The notes under the pieces were generated by a model, which was not told where the DNA came from, searched no databases, and saw only the letters and a list, made by a program, of their open reading frames with translations. The position numbers and the translations under genes were made by a program. A stretch of DNA of 64,000 nt from contig CP093831.1 in assembly GCA_033063855.1 (NCBI GenBank), positions 20,336,001 through 20,400,000 of the forward strand. Reading direction: 5' to 3'. This document shows, piece by piece, positions 1 through 12,600 of this stretch; positions within the stretch are counted from its first letter, which is position 1; each line of letters begins with the position of its first letter. Origin of the DNA: Smittia aterrima (lineage: Eukaryota > Arthropoda > Insecta > Diptera > Chironomidae).

Positions 1-613
1 TGTAGTCATCTTATGAAATTACGATTTCCTTCCTGGATCTCAGCGAAAACAAAATTTCTTTAGAAATCAATTTCCTTCTGATATTTTAAACTTCAAACAC
101 TTTTTCTCAATACAGAATAACTTAAGGAATCTCGTGCGACTTGTTTCAACTAAGCAGATCAAAGATTTTGCTTGGAATGAGAGAAAAAACGAAAACGTAG
201 TAAATACGAAATTCAAGTTGGTAAAGCTTAACAAAGCGCTCTTCAGCGTTTAAAGCGCTGAATCGGTTGAAGTTCAGACAGTCGGTCAAAACGAACAAAG
301 GTTGTTGTTTCCTGGTAAAAGCGGTCGAAATCCATTTAGAAATTGAAATTCAATCAGGCTGGTTTTACGAATCAAAAAGTTAGTTTAACTACTTAAAATA
401 GTGATAAACATAATCCAAAAAGGATTTGTTAGGTGGGAGCTGTCATTACGACTTTAATGAAAACTTTCATTTTCCCTTTTCATAAGTGTGTTTTAAAAGC
501 TTGAAATATTTTTAAGATTTTCATACGAAATTCAATATCAAATGAAATAGTGGTTTACATTAAGTTTTATTTGAGTATTGAAAATTTCGCGAGAAAAATC
601 TGAATTCAACAAT
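1..613. other. 5' flank and leader of pasha
   Basis: No gene is recognised here. The stretch is AT-rich and has stops in all frames. It presumably holds the pasha promoter and 5' untranslated leader. A short inverted repeat (TCAGCG...CGCTGA) lies near 248-266. The open frame of pasha extends upstream only to a TTG at 578, so the ATG at 614 is taken as the start. Confidence 0.5.
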
Positions 614-2882
614 ATGGAAATTGATGAAAATTTTCGCATGGAGGAGAAGGTCGCCGAATGTCCTTACAAAAAGCTAAAACTTGACTGTGACGATTCCTCA
701 TTTGTCACTTCGTTTGAGAATTCTAAAGACAATGGCTCAAACGGTGACGATTTCGGTGATCAGTCAGTCGAGCAGCATGAATCAGCAATTGATTGTGAGA
801 ACCCTGAGAATCATCCAGAAGGCGATATGGAATCTGAAAATGGTAAAAATCTTCTGAAGTCATTACTTAGAAATAACTTTTAATTCCAATTCCATTTGTT
901 GCAGATGGATCGGATACTGAAAATGACTCTGGATCGGACGATAATTATGAAATCGAGTCGCTTTTGGATCAGGCATTGCCAGAGGAGTTAAAGAATAAGA
1001 AGCGCGAATATGAGGAGCGATTCAAAGTTGTAATGGAAGGTAAAGTTTAAATGAGATTCGCCAAGAAATCTTTTGAGCTTCAGTTTGTTCTTCTTATTTT
1101 TATCACAGAAAAGGGTCGTAATCATTTTGAAGTTTTGCCAGAAGGATGGGTTCAGGTTTGTGTTTCATGTTTTATAATAAAATGATGTTTTAAAAACTTT
1201 CATCTCCAGGTTACTCACAACAGTGGAATGCCACTTTATTTGCACAGACATTCGAGAGTATGCTCGTTATCGCGGCCATATTTTCTTGGTCCTGGCTCAG
1301 TACGAAAGCACGAAGTCCCCATTAGTTCTATCCCTTGCATGGTAATTTTTTCTTATTACATTAATTTGTGTATTATTTATTAACAGAATAAATATTTTGT
1401 GAATCAGGCGTATCAAAAGGCATTGGAAAAGGAGAAAGAGCTAATTGAGCAACAGCAACAAATGAAAGAACAACAAGAACGTGAAGAAGCTGAGAATCTA
1501 AAAGCAGAAGAAGCAACTACAACAAGTAACTTAACAAATGGGCTTAGTGTCATGCTTAACTTGAGCAAACCAGTTCCGCCATCATCAACAAAAGGACAAT
1601 TACCGCTTATTCCGAATGCCAAAGTAGAGACAGTCGCCGAAAATTTAAAAGCTCATTCATTGACTCCACAACAATTTACGGAATACTGCAAGAAGCGATT
1701 CAATTTTAAAACTATCCGTGTAATGCGATTCAAGTCATGGTCAGCGAGAAGAAAGTTTACAAAGAATCGAAAGCATATCAGGCATCTCCAGCGGCCGACA
1801 CTGCCAGAAGGAACCAAATTAATAACTTTCCCAGTATTAAGCACTGAGGTTCAAGATCCTAATTCATCCAATCCATCTACTCAAGCAAGACCCAAAAAGG
1901 AATGGGTCATGAATCCAAACGGCAAATCGTTTGTTTGCATTTTGCATGAATATGTCCAGCATGCGTGGAAGAAACAACCTTCATATGAATTCAAAGAATT
2001 GGAAAATTCAGCTACTCCCTATCTAGCAACTGTCTCAATCAACAATCTTAAATATGGAACTGGCTACGGTAAATAAGTTTTGCTTAGTGTTTGCAGTCAG
2101 TATTGAAATTAAATACTTTTTTAACAGGAACAAGCAAGAAACAAGCTAAAAGCGAAGCAGCTCGTGAAACTCTGGAAGTTTTGATTCCAGATATGCGCGA
2201 AAAAATCAGCGGAGTTGATAAGAATCAAGGAACAACTATTAATACAGCTAACAGCAACAAGAATCAGCCACAAGATCTTTCAGTGTTCGATGAAATTCGT
2301 ATTGAAGATCCACGCGTGTCTGAGTTCTGCTCAAGAGTCTCTGAACCGCTACCTCACAGCATTTTACTCACTTGTCTTCAGCGTAACTATGGGCTTGGTA
2401 ACATTCAAGTGAAATATGAAGTTAACACTGTGAAGCATAAGAAGAATGAATTCACAATGACCGTCGGAAGCCACACGACAAAAGTTTATTGTAAAAACAA
2501 ACGAGATGGGAAACAGCGAGCTTCTCAAGCAATTCTTCAGGTGAGTGAATGAATAATTCAAACTAATGTCGCCTCGTCTAAATTAAACATTTTATAGATC
2601 CTTCATCCTCAAATTTTGAACTGGGGATCACTTCTACGTCTTTATGGAAACCGATCAGTCAAAAGCTTCAAAGAAAAGAAACAAGAAGAACAGGAAATAA
2701 CAGTTTTACAGAATCAAGCTGCAGTAAACCAACCGAACTATGCCATCTTGAATAAGTTGAAGATTGAAATGACGAAGCTAATGAACGAAGGTCAGTCTTT
2801 GGGTCAAATGGGAATGTCTGAAGTCCCATCATTATTGTCCTCAAACATTACAATTACCAATACGATAAGCGAAGCAAAATAA
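614..2882 (+). CDS. pasha: Pasha / DGCR8, Drosha partner in the Microprocessor
   Basis: Double-stranded RNA-binding cofactor of Drosha that recognises pri-miRNA hairpins in the nucleus. Exons are 614-842, 905-1039, 1109-1155, 1210-1341, 1387-2068, 2128-2540 and 2598-2882, giving 641 codons including the stop. The N-terminus is acidic and low in complexity. A WW-like motif (LPEGWVQVTHNSGMPLYLH) spans the exon 3/4 border and opens the DGCR8 haem-binding region (SRPYFLGPGS). A Gln/Glu-rich linker follows. Two dsRNA-binding domains occupy the last third (first around SFVCILHEYVQHAWKKQPSYEF, second around SILLTCLQRNYGLGNIQVKY). The C-terminal tail is short. The length matches the fly protein. A polyadenylation-like AATAAA lies near 2922. 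Domain order and motifs are seen directly; the function is known from the family. Confidence 0.93.
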
Positions 2883-3363
2883 TTGTTTGGTGTCAAACTT
2901 AAACGAAAACCCATAATCTAAAATAAACTCTTAGAATTTATAAAAAGTTCACAAATTAACAATTTGTTTGTGCAACTCGAGATACTGCAGGGCCTTTTCT
3001 CTATTGTGGCACCATTTAAAGAAATCAAATGCATAGCGGCTATGAACTTTGTAGTTTATAGAGACCGACTAACCTTATCTATAAATTTTATGAATGAGTA
3101 TCCATTATGTTTTGATTTAGTCTTACTACAACCGCCTGTGAAAAGCTTCATATACTTTGTAGTTCCCATAACTTATTTTCACTTTCTGGTTACCGTTATA
3201 AGCCGATGCTGAGTAAAAGTTCGAAAGACCCGCATTAAGCATTCAATCCAGGTTTTCTTCGTTCTAAATTCATTATAAAAGCGCAACGAATATCTTCTCA
3301 AGAGTGTAGTTCATTAAAAGCAGCGTTGGATAAAGCTTCTACTTCGTATTTATTAAAGTTGGG
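2883..3363. other. Intergenic region between pasha and the metalloprotease
   Basis: About 480 bp. It holds the pasha 3' end with an AATAAA near 2922, then the upstream region of the metalloprotease including a TATA box. Short open frames here look random. Confidence 0.5.
3274..3315 (+). promoter_or_regulatory. TATA box and possible initiator of the metalloprotease gene
   Basis: TATAAAAG lies at 3274-3281, followed about 35 bp later by an initiator-like TTCATT near 3310-3315. The ATG is at 3364, leaving a leader of about 50 nt. The spacing fits a focused TATA promoter. The transcription start itself is inferred. Confidence 0.45.
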
Positions 3364-5738
3364 ATGAAGTTGTTTCTTTTTTTATTTCTATTTGTGTCGG
3401 TTGAAAGTTATTCGGAACTTCACAACTTAATGGACGACGAAGAGTTAAAGTTTTATTTTGGGAGTGACAAACATTTGCCAGATTATGAGATCGTCAATTT
3501 ACCCGAAAATCTTTTAAGTGTAAGAGAAAGTGTTATTAACGAGAATGAATCTGGAGACAACGGATATGAAAAATCTATTCGCTTCAAAGTTTTTAATAAA
3601 CAAGTGAAATTAAATCTGCAAATTAACAAACATCTGATATCACCATACGCGAAGATCGTGACAAAAACTTTGAATGAAACAAAAAGAATTCTTAATGCAC
3701 AATCGTACTGTCATTACATTCATGTAGACTTGAACTCTACAGCTGCAATAAGTAATTGCGCTGCAAAAGAAATACATGGACTCATTTTTCTTCCCAACGA
3801 AACGCTCGAAATTCTCCCTCTATCAGATAGACTGAACTTTATAATAAAAAGACGTGAATCAATCTCAAAAGAAAACATTCAACAAAAAGGTTATGCAACA
3901 GTGCCGCATTTAGTGAAACGATCTTCGTTTACTAAAGGGAGCTTTGAAAACGATTTCCTTGTTCGGAAATTTCGTAGCAGCACAAAAACAGAGAGATTAG
4001 TAAACTTCGATCGTCCAAATGTTGAAATCGGATTGTTCTTCGATGAAGCTTTCTACAGGTTGAATAATTTAAATTATTTGTGCTTTTCTAAACTAAACAT
4101 TCTCTCTAGATTCTTCTCGCCCTTCTTTAACAACGATTGCGATAAGTTGCGAAATTTCATTTTATCCTACATCAATGGCGTTCAGTCATTGTACTACCAT
4201 AGTTCCCTTGGTCGTCAAATTGATTTTACTATTGTTTATATCGAGATCATGGAAGAGCAGCCAATCGCTATGCCACACGCTAACGGAGAGAGAAACGTAA
4301 ACTGTCGTGTTTACTGTCGTGCGAAGTAATTATTTCCCTTTCCCAACAGGCTTTGATTGATAATTTTTGTGATTATCAAAAATCTTTGAATGGACATCAA
4401 GAAAATTGGGATATGGCCGTTTACGTTTCAGGTTTAGATTTTTTTGCTTGGGATTCCAGAGGAAATAAAAATGGTGTCACAATGGGTTTAGCAACAGTTG
4501 GAGGAGTTTGTAATGATGACTACAATTGCATAATCGCTGAGTTCGGAAGTATCAATCACATATCTGGGAACACATATCCGTCGTCAGGATACACAGCGGT
4601 TTATATTCTCGCTCACGAGATCGGTCACAATTTAGGGATGTCGCACGATTCAACTGGAAACCTTTGTTCAAAAGAAGGTTATATTATGTCGCCTACGAGA
4701 GGCACGAGAGGTGAAACGACTTGGAGCAAGTGCAGCGAAAGTACTGTAATGAAACTTGAGTAATATTTTAATGAAAGTTTTTATTATGTGATTTAAGTAG
4801 AACATTTCCAGTTGGGCAAAATGTTTGTTTGACACTCCTTCAACTGCTTCAATAGACTTAGATCCATGGATTTTTAATGGCTATCCTGGAACTTCTTACA
4901 CCGCTAAGGACCAATGTGAAATATTGCTTCGCGATAAGGAAGCTTACGTTTTTATCAATGGTCACCAATCAACGATTTGTGATAATTTGCACTGTCGGAC
5001 GCCAAAACGACCTGGATTTTTCTTCGCTGGACCTGCATTACAGGGCACGGATTGTGGTTTCAGAAAATGGTGTCAAGGTGGAACTTGTGTCGATAAAACA
5101 AATTTAATTAAAACTACAACAGAAGCGCCTCAAAAACCGATTTGGGGACCTTGGAAAAAGACTCAATGTATTTCTGAGTGCCTCAAGGAAGGTAAAGGGT
5201 TTCAGAAAAATCGACGATTTTGCATTGACAAGAATAAATCGTGTGAAGGCGTTTCAATAAGCTTTTCCTTATGTGACGACAAAAAAATTTGTGGGACAAG
5301 AAAATCTGTAACGAAATACGCCACAATGAGGTGCAAAGAGTTTAGTCGGGTTCTTCCAAACGTCGATGGTGAAGCAGTTGGCTTGCAAGCTTCTTATGAA
5401 AGGTAGAAAACATTCTCTTCCTTGTTTCAATTTAAAACAAAAAAATGTTTTTAAAAGTTTGCGACTGTGGATGCCGTGTGCAGTTTTCTGCAAAAGATCC
5501 AACACAACTTCTTACTATACACCACGAGTCGAGCTAAATGAACTTGATCCCGCCATAGATCCATATCTTCCTGATGGAACATTGTGTCATAAGGAAGGCA
5601 ATGAAAGTTTTTATTGTCTTCAGCATCATTGCTTGCCAGAGGTAAACTTTTAATTCTTCAGATAATCTAGTTGAGAATGTTTTTGAAATTTTTCAGAGCA
5701 CGATGCTTACGAAAACTGCTGAGCTGCCAACTAAATAA
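3364..5738 (+). CDS. Secreted ADAMTS-like zinc metalloprotease (M12B)
   Basis: Extracellular reprolysin-type protease of 719 aa. Exons are 3364-4296, 4350-4759, 4812-5402, 5458-5641 and 5697-5738. A signal peptide (MKLFLFLFLFVSVESYS) is followed by a prodomain with a basic processing site (LVKRSS) near residue 185. The catalytic zinc motif HEIGHNLGMSHD lies near residues 400-411, with a Met-turn (YIMSP) after it, so all key residues are present. A disintegrin/cysteine-rich segment follows, then one thrombospondin type-1 repeat (WGPWKKTQC...C) and an ADAMTS cysteine-rich segment. The ancillary tail is short, with no further TSP1 or PLAC domain, so this is a small ADAMTS-like member. Substrate is unknown. 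Its first intron shares about 50 nt with a dynein intron 2.7 kb away (see findings). Confidence 0.85.
4309..4358 (+). repeat. Intron-exon segment shared with a dynein intron (copy 1)
   Basis: This 50-nt stretch covers the last 41 nt of metalloprotease intron 1 (4297-4349) and the first 9 nt of exon 2. By hand alignment it matches 7049-7098 in the dynein gene at 46 of 50 positions, without gaps. Confidence 0.8.
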
Positions 5739-6667
5739 ATCATCTTAACAAATAATATTTAGCTAAGATTAGATCAATTTTTGCCGATTTTTAAAGTATC
5801 ATCTTATTTATTTTATGATTAAATTTAATGTTTACAATGAAAGATTTGAAAATATATGCTGTTTTGTTATTTTGGTGTACAATCATAGTAGGGGACTCTG
5901 ACTGCTTTGAATTTCGATTTCCCCTCAAATTTTGCAAAACCAAACAAATGTTCAATACTTGAAATCTCCTCGTATCATTAATCCATTTCTAAAAGAAATT
6001 TACTTATGCTTCAAAGAAAATCACAATCAATCGAAATCATCAATTCGGTAATCTGAATTTACAACACAAATTGATTTAGTTACATCAACAATTCGCGAGG
6101 CCAAAAGATAAATTTCTTAAAGCTCTCCACCGGCTTACGTATTCCATCAGTAATTATTATTTATTTAAGTGTAACTCTTATGATATGGCGATCCGACGAA
6201 ATTAAATAAAACTCTTTTTGCATTTAAAAAGTTTGTTTCCATTAAGTTCCTTAATTGCATGACAGTTGTCTTTAGTTCTTGAAGCGCGAAAAGAAAAGTT
6301 TCTTGATATTAATTCTATTCACACGAAAGTTTCTAAAAGTTTGGCGCTTCTGCCAAAGCATAAAAGCAACACTTTATACCAAATTAATTTACACTTAAAT
6401 CATCATTATCACTCGTGCGGTATCCAAGTCAACGCACTTGTTTGTTGAATCAATCAATTGGCTTTAGATCGTTTGAATTCGGTTAGAACGTAAACACTCC
6501 TTAACGAGTGAAGGTGGCAAAAGTGTTTTGCGAATTTTCTGAAAAAAAAAAATCATAGAAAGCTTCGCTGAATTAATTCAGTCAGTTTCGACTTTTCAAA
6601 CTAATCACACGTAAAATTCTTTCTCTGTGGAATATTTTCAATAGTTGAGATTTAAATATTTGGCTAA
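5739..6667. other. Intergenic region between the metalloprotease and dynein
   Basis: About 930 bp of AT-rich sequence. AATAAA-like signals for the upstream gene occur in the first part, and the presumed dynein promoter and leader lie at the right. No conserved coding potential or repeat is visible. Confidence 0.5.
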
Positions 6668-9600
6668 ATGGCTGAAGATAAGAAAAAAGAGGACATGGAT
6701 CCTCGACTTGAGTTTATCAGTGCATACGTAACAAAAACCTTTCGCATAAAAGGCGACAAATGGCAGAAGTTGATGATGTCTGATGACAAGGTAACTAAGA
6801 TCGTTGTTCCCGTTGGATACGCAATAACTTTCATTCGTCCAACCCTTTTGTACAACAGACAATTATTTACGACTGGATCGAAGATCCGAAAGCGGCAAAA
6901 ATTTTCTTTGGAACTGGTGCGACAGGCGGTCTAATCGTTTTTACGAACTTTCCAAATACTTCCAAGTCAAAGATTTGTTACTTCATCAGGAAAACATCAA
7001 TTTCTTTGACTGCTGACAACATTCGCAGCGTAAGATATCGTAAATCAAGTTTACTGTCGTGCGAAGTAATCATTTTCCTTCCTCAACAGGCTTTGATTTT
7101 TGGTGACATGTCAAATCGTCCTATTCAAGACATTTCGGTGCTCCTAGATGACGTTTACTATCCAATATTAAAGAACCCAAAAAACCAGGATAACTGGCCT
7201 GACATAATCAAAAAGGATGTCGATGCTCATGTTCAGAGCCTTCGTAATGCAATCGCCGAGGTAAGTTTGCTGAGATTATAAATTGCGAAAAGAATTCCTG
7301 CACAGCACGCCAAATTACTATTAAACGGATAGCGATTGAAAGTGTTGGATCAATAAACACGATTCTGATGAACCATTATACTTTCTAATTAACACCCACT
7401 CTATTTCTCTTTCCTCCAACTCTTGCTCAGGTTAAAGGAAACATCAGCAATCAAACACTTCTCCCGATGCCGATAACCATCGACAAAGTTTTTCAAGTTG
7501 AAAGCGAACTGACGTTGGGGTGAGTAAGCGAGCGAACGAGCTTTGAAAGGGTATAAAAATTTGATTTTATGGTGCTGATTTTACTGCTGATGTGGCGCTG
7601 CACTGATGAGTGTTTATAGAGGGAAATGTATATTGGTGATGTCACATTCAACAATTGTGCGATTTTACTTTCTTTCACTCGCTTTACATAAATCATAAAT
7701 AAATCTTTTTTCCATATTGCGTGAACGACATGCTAGACAATGTGGTTACTTACTTTTTGTTGTTCAACAGGAGCAACGGGGCTTGTGATATGAAAACAAA
7801 GAATTCACTCGAAGGAATCGTTATTAAGTGGGCATTTCAAATAAACGATGTCCTGAACGAATCGTCTTTGACACTCTTTGAAAAGCACAATCATCCGACG
7901 CCATCAGCTGAGATTAAGTTTTGGGAAGATCGAAGGAAAAATATGAAAAATATTTATGATCAGTTGACTGACCAGAGAGTGAAAGCTGTAGGAAGTATCC
8001 TCGAGCAAATCAACTCAGTTTACTTCTCAACGTTTAGTTCGGCATTCAAGAATATCGTGACTGCATTGCATGAGGCTAATGACATTACTCTTTATTTCAC
8101 TCCGTTGGTGAGTTTGTGGATTTGTTCTTGACATTAAGGAGTTTAAATATTTTTTTTTCCTCAGAAACCACATTTCGAACGCTTTGAGAAAGAAGAGTTT
8201 CTAGAAAACGAAGCAAGAATTGAGCCGCTCTATCACGTCGTTTGCATGATGTGGGCTCGCTCAACATATTATGGATTGAACAGTCGAATGACAGTGCTTT
8301 TCCGAATGATTAACAACTTGATGATAGAGAGTGCAACAAAGTCTTTGGATCCCGGATCATTATTTCAAGGAGAACCTGATGAATCGCTACAAAGACTCGA
8401 CAAGGTCATTGATGTTCTCGAGAAACATAAAGCTTCGTTTAAAGTGTATCGCGACAAACTTCCCTCGTTTGTTTTGCCAGGCAAGGAGCCAATGCTGTGG
8501 ACATTCAAACCTCAAGACATTTTTGAGCGATTCGACAAATTCATGAATCGTTTAAATATTGTTCGTGACATCTTCGACACTGCAAATGAGTTTTATAAAG
8601 TGGAAAAAATTGAGCTTGGTGGATTGAAAGGTCGAACTCTAAGCCGTGGGATTCAAGAAATATATAACGAATTTAAAAACATTTATTTCGGATGGACGCA
8701 AATTCAATTTGAACCACTCGATCCGACGCCAACTGTGAATCATTTTGATAAAAAACTGAAAATCTTCGTCGAGGAATCGCAAGTGCTCGAAAGAAAGTTA
8801 GCTGCAGTGCTTGTACAAGCTTTTGATGAGTGCTACACAATGGAATCCATCATCAAGTTAATTGAAGTTTGTGGTTCGTTGCTTCAACGCCCAATCATTT
8901 ATGAAGAGATCAAAGATAAGCTTGAAGGCATGATTGACTTGTACTATAAGGATTTAGAAATGGTCAAAGTATCATTCGACCAAGGCTTTAAAACAATGAA
9001 TTCCGGAGGAGTCGATGCAATGAAAGTTGATCGAGGTTTTCCTCCGACAGCTGGTGTCCTAACTTGGATCAAGAAAATGAAGTTTCGGATAATCAAACCA
9101 ACGGAGGACCTTCCAAACATTGAATTTAAGGATATTTTTGAGAGCGAAGAAGGAGTTTACACAATGGATCGAATGAAGGAAATGTGGAGCTTACTCGATA
9201 CTCTTGAAAAAGAAATTTTCGAGCAGTGGAAGCAAAATGTTCCGAAGGACATAACAGTAAACATGAAGAAGTTCTTGTTAAAATCAATCGATGGTGGACT
9301 TCTTGAATTGAACTTCGATCCTGCTTTGGTTGCCGCATTGAAAGAAGTGAAAATGTTACTCGCGATGAAGAAACGTGACATTCCTCAAATGGCGAAAAAC
9401 TTTTACGACATGGCAGATGATTTATGGGTGAGTTGCATTGAAAGCCTTTGATTATAAATTCTAAACCTTTTTATTTTTACAACAGACCTCTCGAGTCATG
9501 TTATCGCGGATTGTTGAGTGGTATAACGACATCAAAGTGAAGACAGCTCCATGTGAATTCGAAATAATTCGTAAAGACGTTGAATTGATTGACAATAAAA

Positions 9601-12600
9601 TTCAGATAGCTCTCGACACTGCAATCTGGAGCGACTATGATCCGCTTTACATCGTTGACTTGCACAGTGACTTGAATAACCTTCACACCAGAATTGTGAA
9701 AGCTCAATCTAACGTTGAAAAGATTGTTCAAAATCTGAAGTCGTGGGGAAGCCAACCAATGTTTGAACGGCACGAAGGAAACAACAAAAATCTAATGATG
9801 CCTTCCGATTTTCTGATTATGACTGCACGACGTCAACAACATTGCAAAGATACAAAGAATTTGATTGATGAGATTATTGATGAAAACTTTAGATTGTTTT
9901 TCAATCTTCATTTGCGACCTCAACAGAAGAAATCTGAAGTCCCAGCGAAACGACCAACGATGAGATCGATCGAGACTCTAAAGTCAATTGATGAAGTTGA
10001 AGTTACTGATCAAGAAAAAACTCAAACTGATCGACCAAGTGAAACAAATGTCGGAGAGAAAGATAAAGCAGCCCAGGCTTCGGATTCTCATACAAACATT
10101 AATCCAATACGAAGAGAGACGTCAACTACTTCAACATTATCTGAGAGCGACGCAGAAATCGTAAAAACTCCAGAACAACTTGAACTCTTTCGTCCTTACG
10201 AAGAATACATTGACAGCATCATCTGGAGTGAAATTCGCGATGCTCTTCGTGTCAGCATAAAATATATAAAATATGAAATGGAGAATCGTCTTGAACATAA
10301 CGCTCCACTCTTCGAAGTCAAACTTGAGTTGGAAGAACAAAAAATTGTTTTCCATCCAATAATGTCTGTCGACGTAGTAAGTCCGAAAGGTCTCTTATTG
10401 ATCATCATATCAATGGTTGAAAACATTTTGAACATGAGTGCGATGATTCCAAGAGTCACAAAGCAAGGCAATGAAGAGTCAGGCTTGGAAACGTTTTGGT
10501 TGTACTACGAGAGAGGTGATCGTGAAGTGTCAGAAATTGAAAATATGCATTTGGAGATATCGACATTTGCTCGAGAAACCATCCAAGAAGCAAGAAAGTT
10601 TGCATTTACTTTCGAAAACTACAATTTCTTGTGGAAGCTGGACAAGAAAACGAATTTGGAATATTTTCTACAATTTGGCAAAATGCTGTCGTCTTATGAA
10701 ATTGAAAAGATTGAGGAAGGGACGTTGAAGTTACCGGAAGAAAAGCCTGAACTCAAGTCGTTTAAGAAAGTGATTGACTACTACGACGAACTTCACGAGG
10801 AAATCAACAAGAACGAGACAATTTATATCTTTGATTCTTGGCTGAAAGTGAATATGAAAGGACTGAAGTACAGTATGCTCAATGAAGTCTGCAAGTGGAG
10901 TTTCCTCTTCAAGCAATACTTAAAAGAAAAAGTCATGGACGACTTAAAAGAAATTGAGGATTTCATGATCACTAGCACAGAATTATTGAATCTTGAAGCC
11001 ACAAACGATGATTCAGTTACTTTGCTTAAGATTCTTAAAACGATAGGAAGCATCAATGAACGCGAGCAACAGACAGATCACATGTTTGAACCTTTGAAGG
11101 AAATCGTTGACTTGTTGAACTCCTATGACATGTGGTTCGAAGATCATATCAGTAACCAGTTCGCTGAGCTGCCGGAACGTTGGATTACTCTCAAAAAACT
11201 TGCTGTAATTGTTCGACAAAAGATTGTTCCTGTTCAAGCCTATCAAGTTGATCTCATTAGAAAAAGAATTTCAATGTTTGATATTCGTACAAAGCTTTAT
11301 CATGAGAACTTCTTGCGAAAACCGTTCTTCGAAGTTCCGTGTCCTAATGTTTATGATCTGTGCGATGTCGTACACGAAGAATTGGTTGACATGGAAAAGC
11401 AAATTGTTGGACTTCGTGAATCGGCTGTTCACTTTAAGCTTTATCCACCAGAGGAAATAAAACTGAATCAATGTCGCAAGCTGATTCGATTATTGAAACA
11501 GATCTGGGATTTCTTCTTCGTAGTTTCATCGTGTATTGATGATTGGAAAATGACGCCTTGGAAGAAAATTAATGTTGAAGATATGGAGACAGAGTGCAAA
11601 CGATTCTCAAAGGATATGCGTAACTTCGACAAGGACTTAAAAGTTCTGAAGCCATACATCGAAACAGAAGCGATGATAAAAAATCTCTTAACATCACTAC
11701 GAGCTATCACTGAGCTGCAGAACCCAGCAATCCGGGAACGTCATTGGACAGAGCTGATGGTTGCTACAAAAGTGAGTTTTTGTCTAATCGAATATGTCCA
11801 TCGAATTTGCATTATCACAAACCCCATCCATTCATTAATCGAGACCTTCACAAATTTTAAACCAGTTTTTGGTAACTTTTTGTCTCTGAAATCAAAGCTT
11901 TACAAGCTCAAAGGATATCCGGTTTGTTAAAAGTTTTTGACAGAAAAATTTAGAAAACATTTTTTCTCCTTCTTTCGTTTTTCAACTTTCATTTGCGCCA
12001 TTTTATTGTAAATAATTTTTCCGTGAACGCAATAGAATAGTGAGGTGAGAAGCTTTCTTTTTTATTTAAGCAATAATTAGTCGTAGGTTCCGAAGTTTCG
12101 GCTTCGGATTCCTGATTTTGCGTGAAAGCGCATTCAAAATTTTTTCATTAAATTTCCGATTGTGTGCCAAAGATGATGAAAATGGAGACTTTTTAATTTC
12201 CTTTTGAAACACTTATCTAATCACTTTCATTCAGCATTTTCAACATCTTCTCACGCACACTTCGTTTGTAAATATTTAATGTTAAAATCCGTACCAGGTT
12301 CGCTTCGAAATGACTGACACTACTACGCTCGCCAACCTATTGGATCTGCAATTGCACAAGTTCGAAGAAGAAGTGAAAAATATTGTCGACAAATCTGTGA
12401 AAGAGATGGCGATGGAAAAGATTCTCAACGACTTGAACAACAATTGGAAAACGTTTATGTTTGCTACTGAAACTCACGATAGAACGAAATTAAAAGTTAT
12501 CAGAGTATCTGAAGAGATTCTTGAGGCTTTAGAAGAGAACCAAGTTCAGCTACAAAATATGTTGTCATCGAAGTACATTGCGCATTTCCAAGAAGACGTA

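Noticed and set aside
578..613. N-terminal extension of pasha
   Set aside because: Starts at TTG; the ATG at 614 is in frame and the upstream residues show no conservation known to me.
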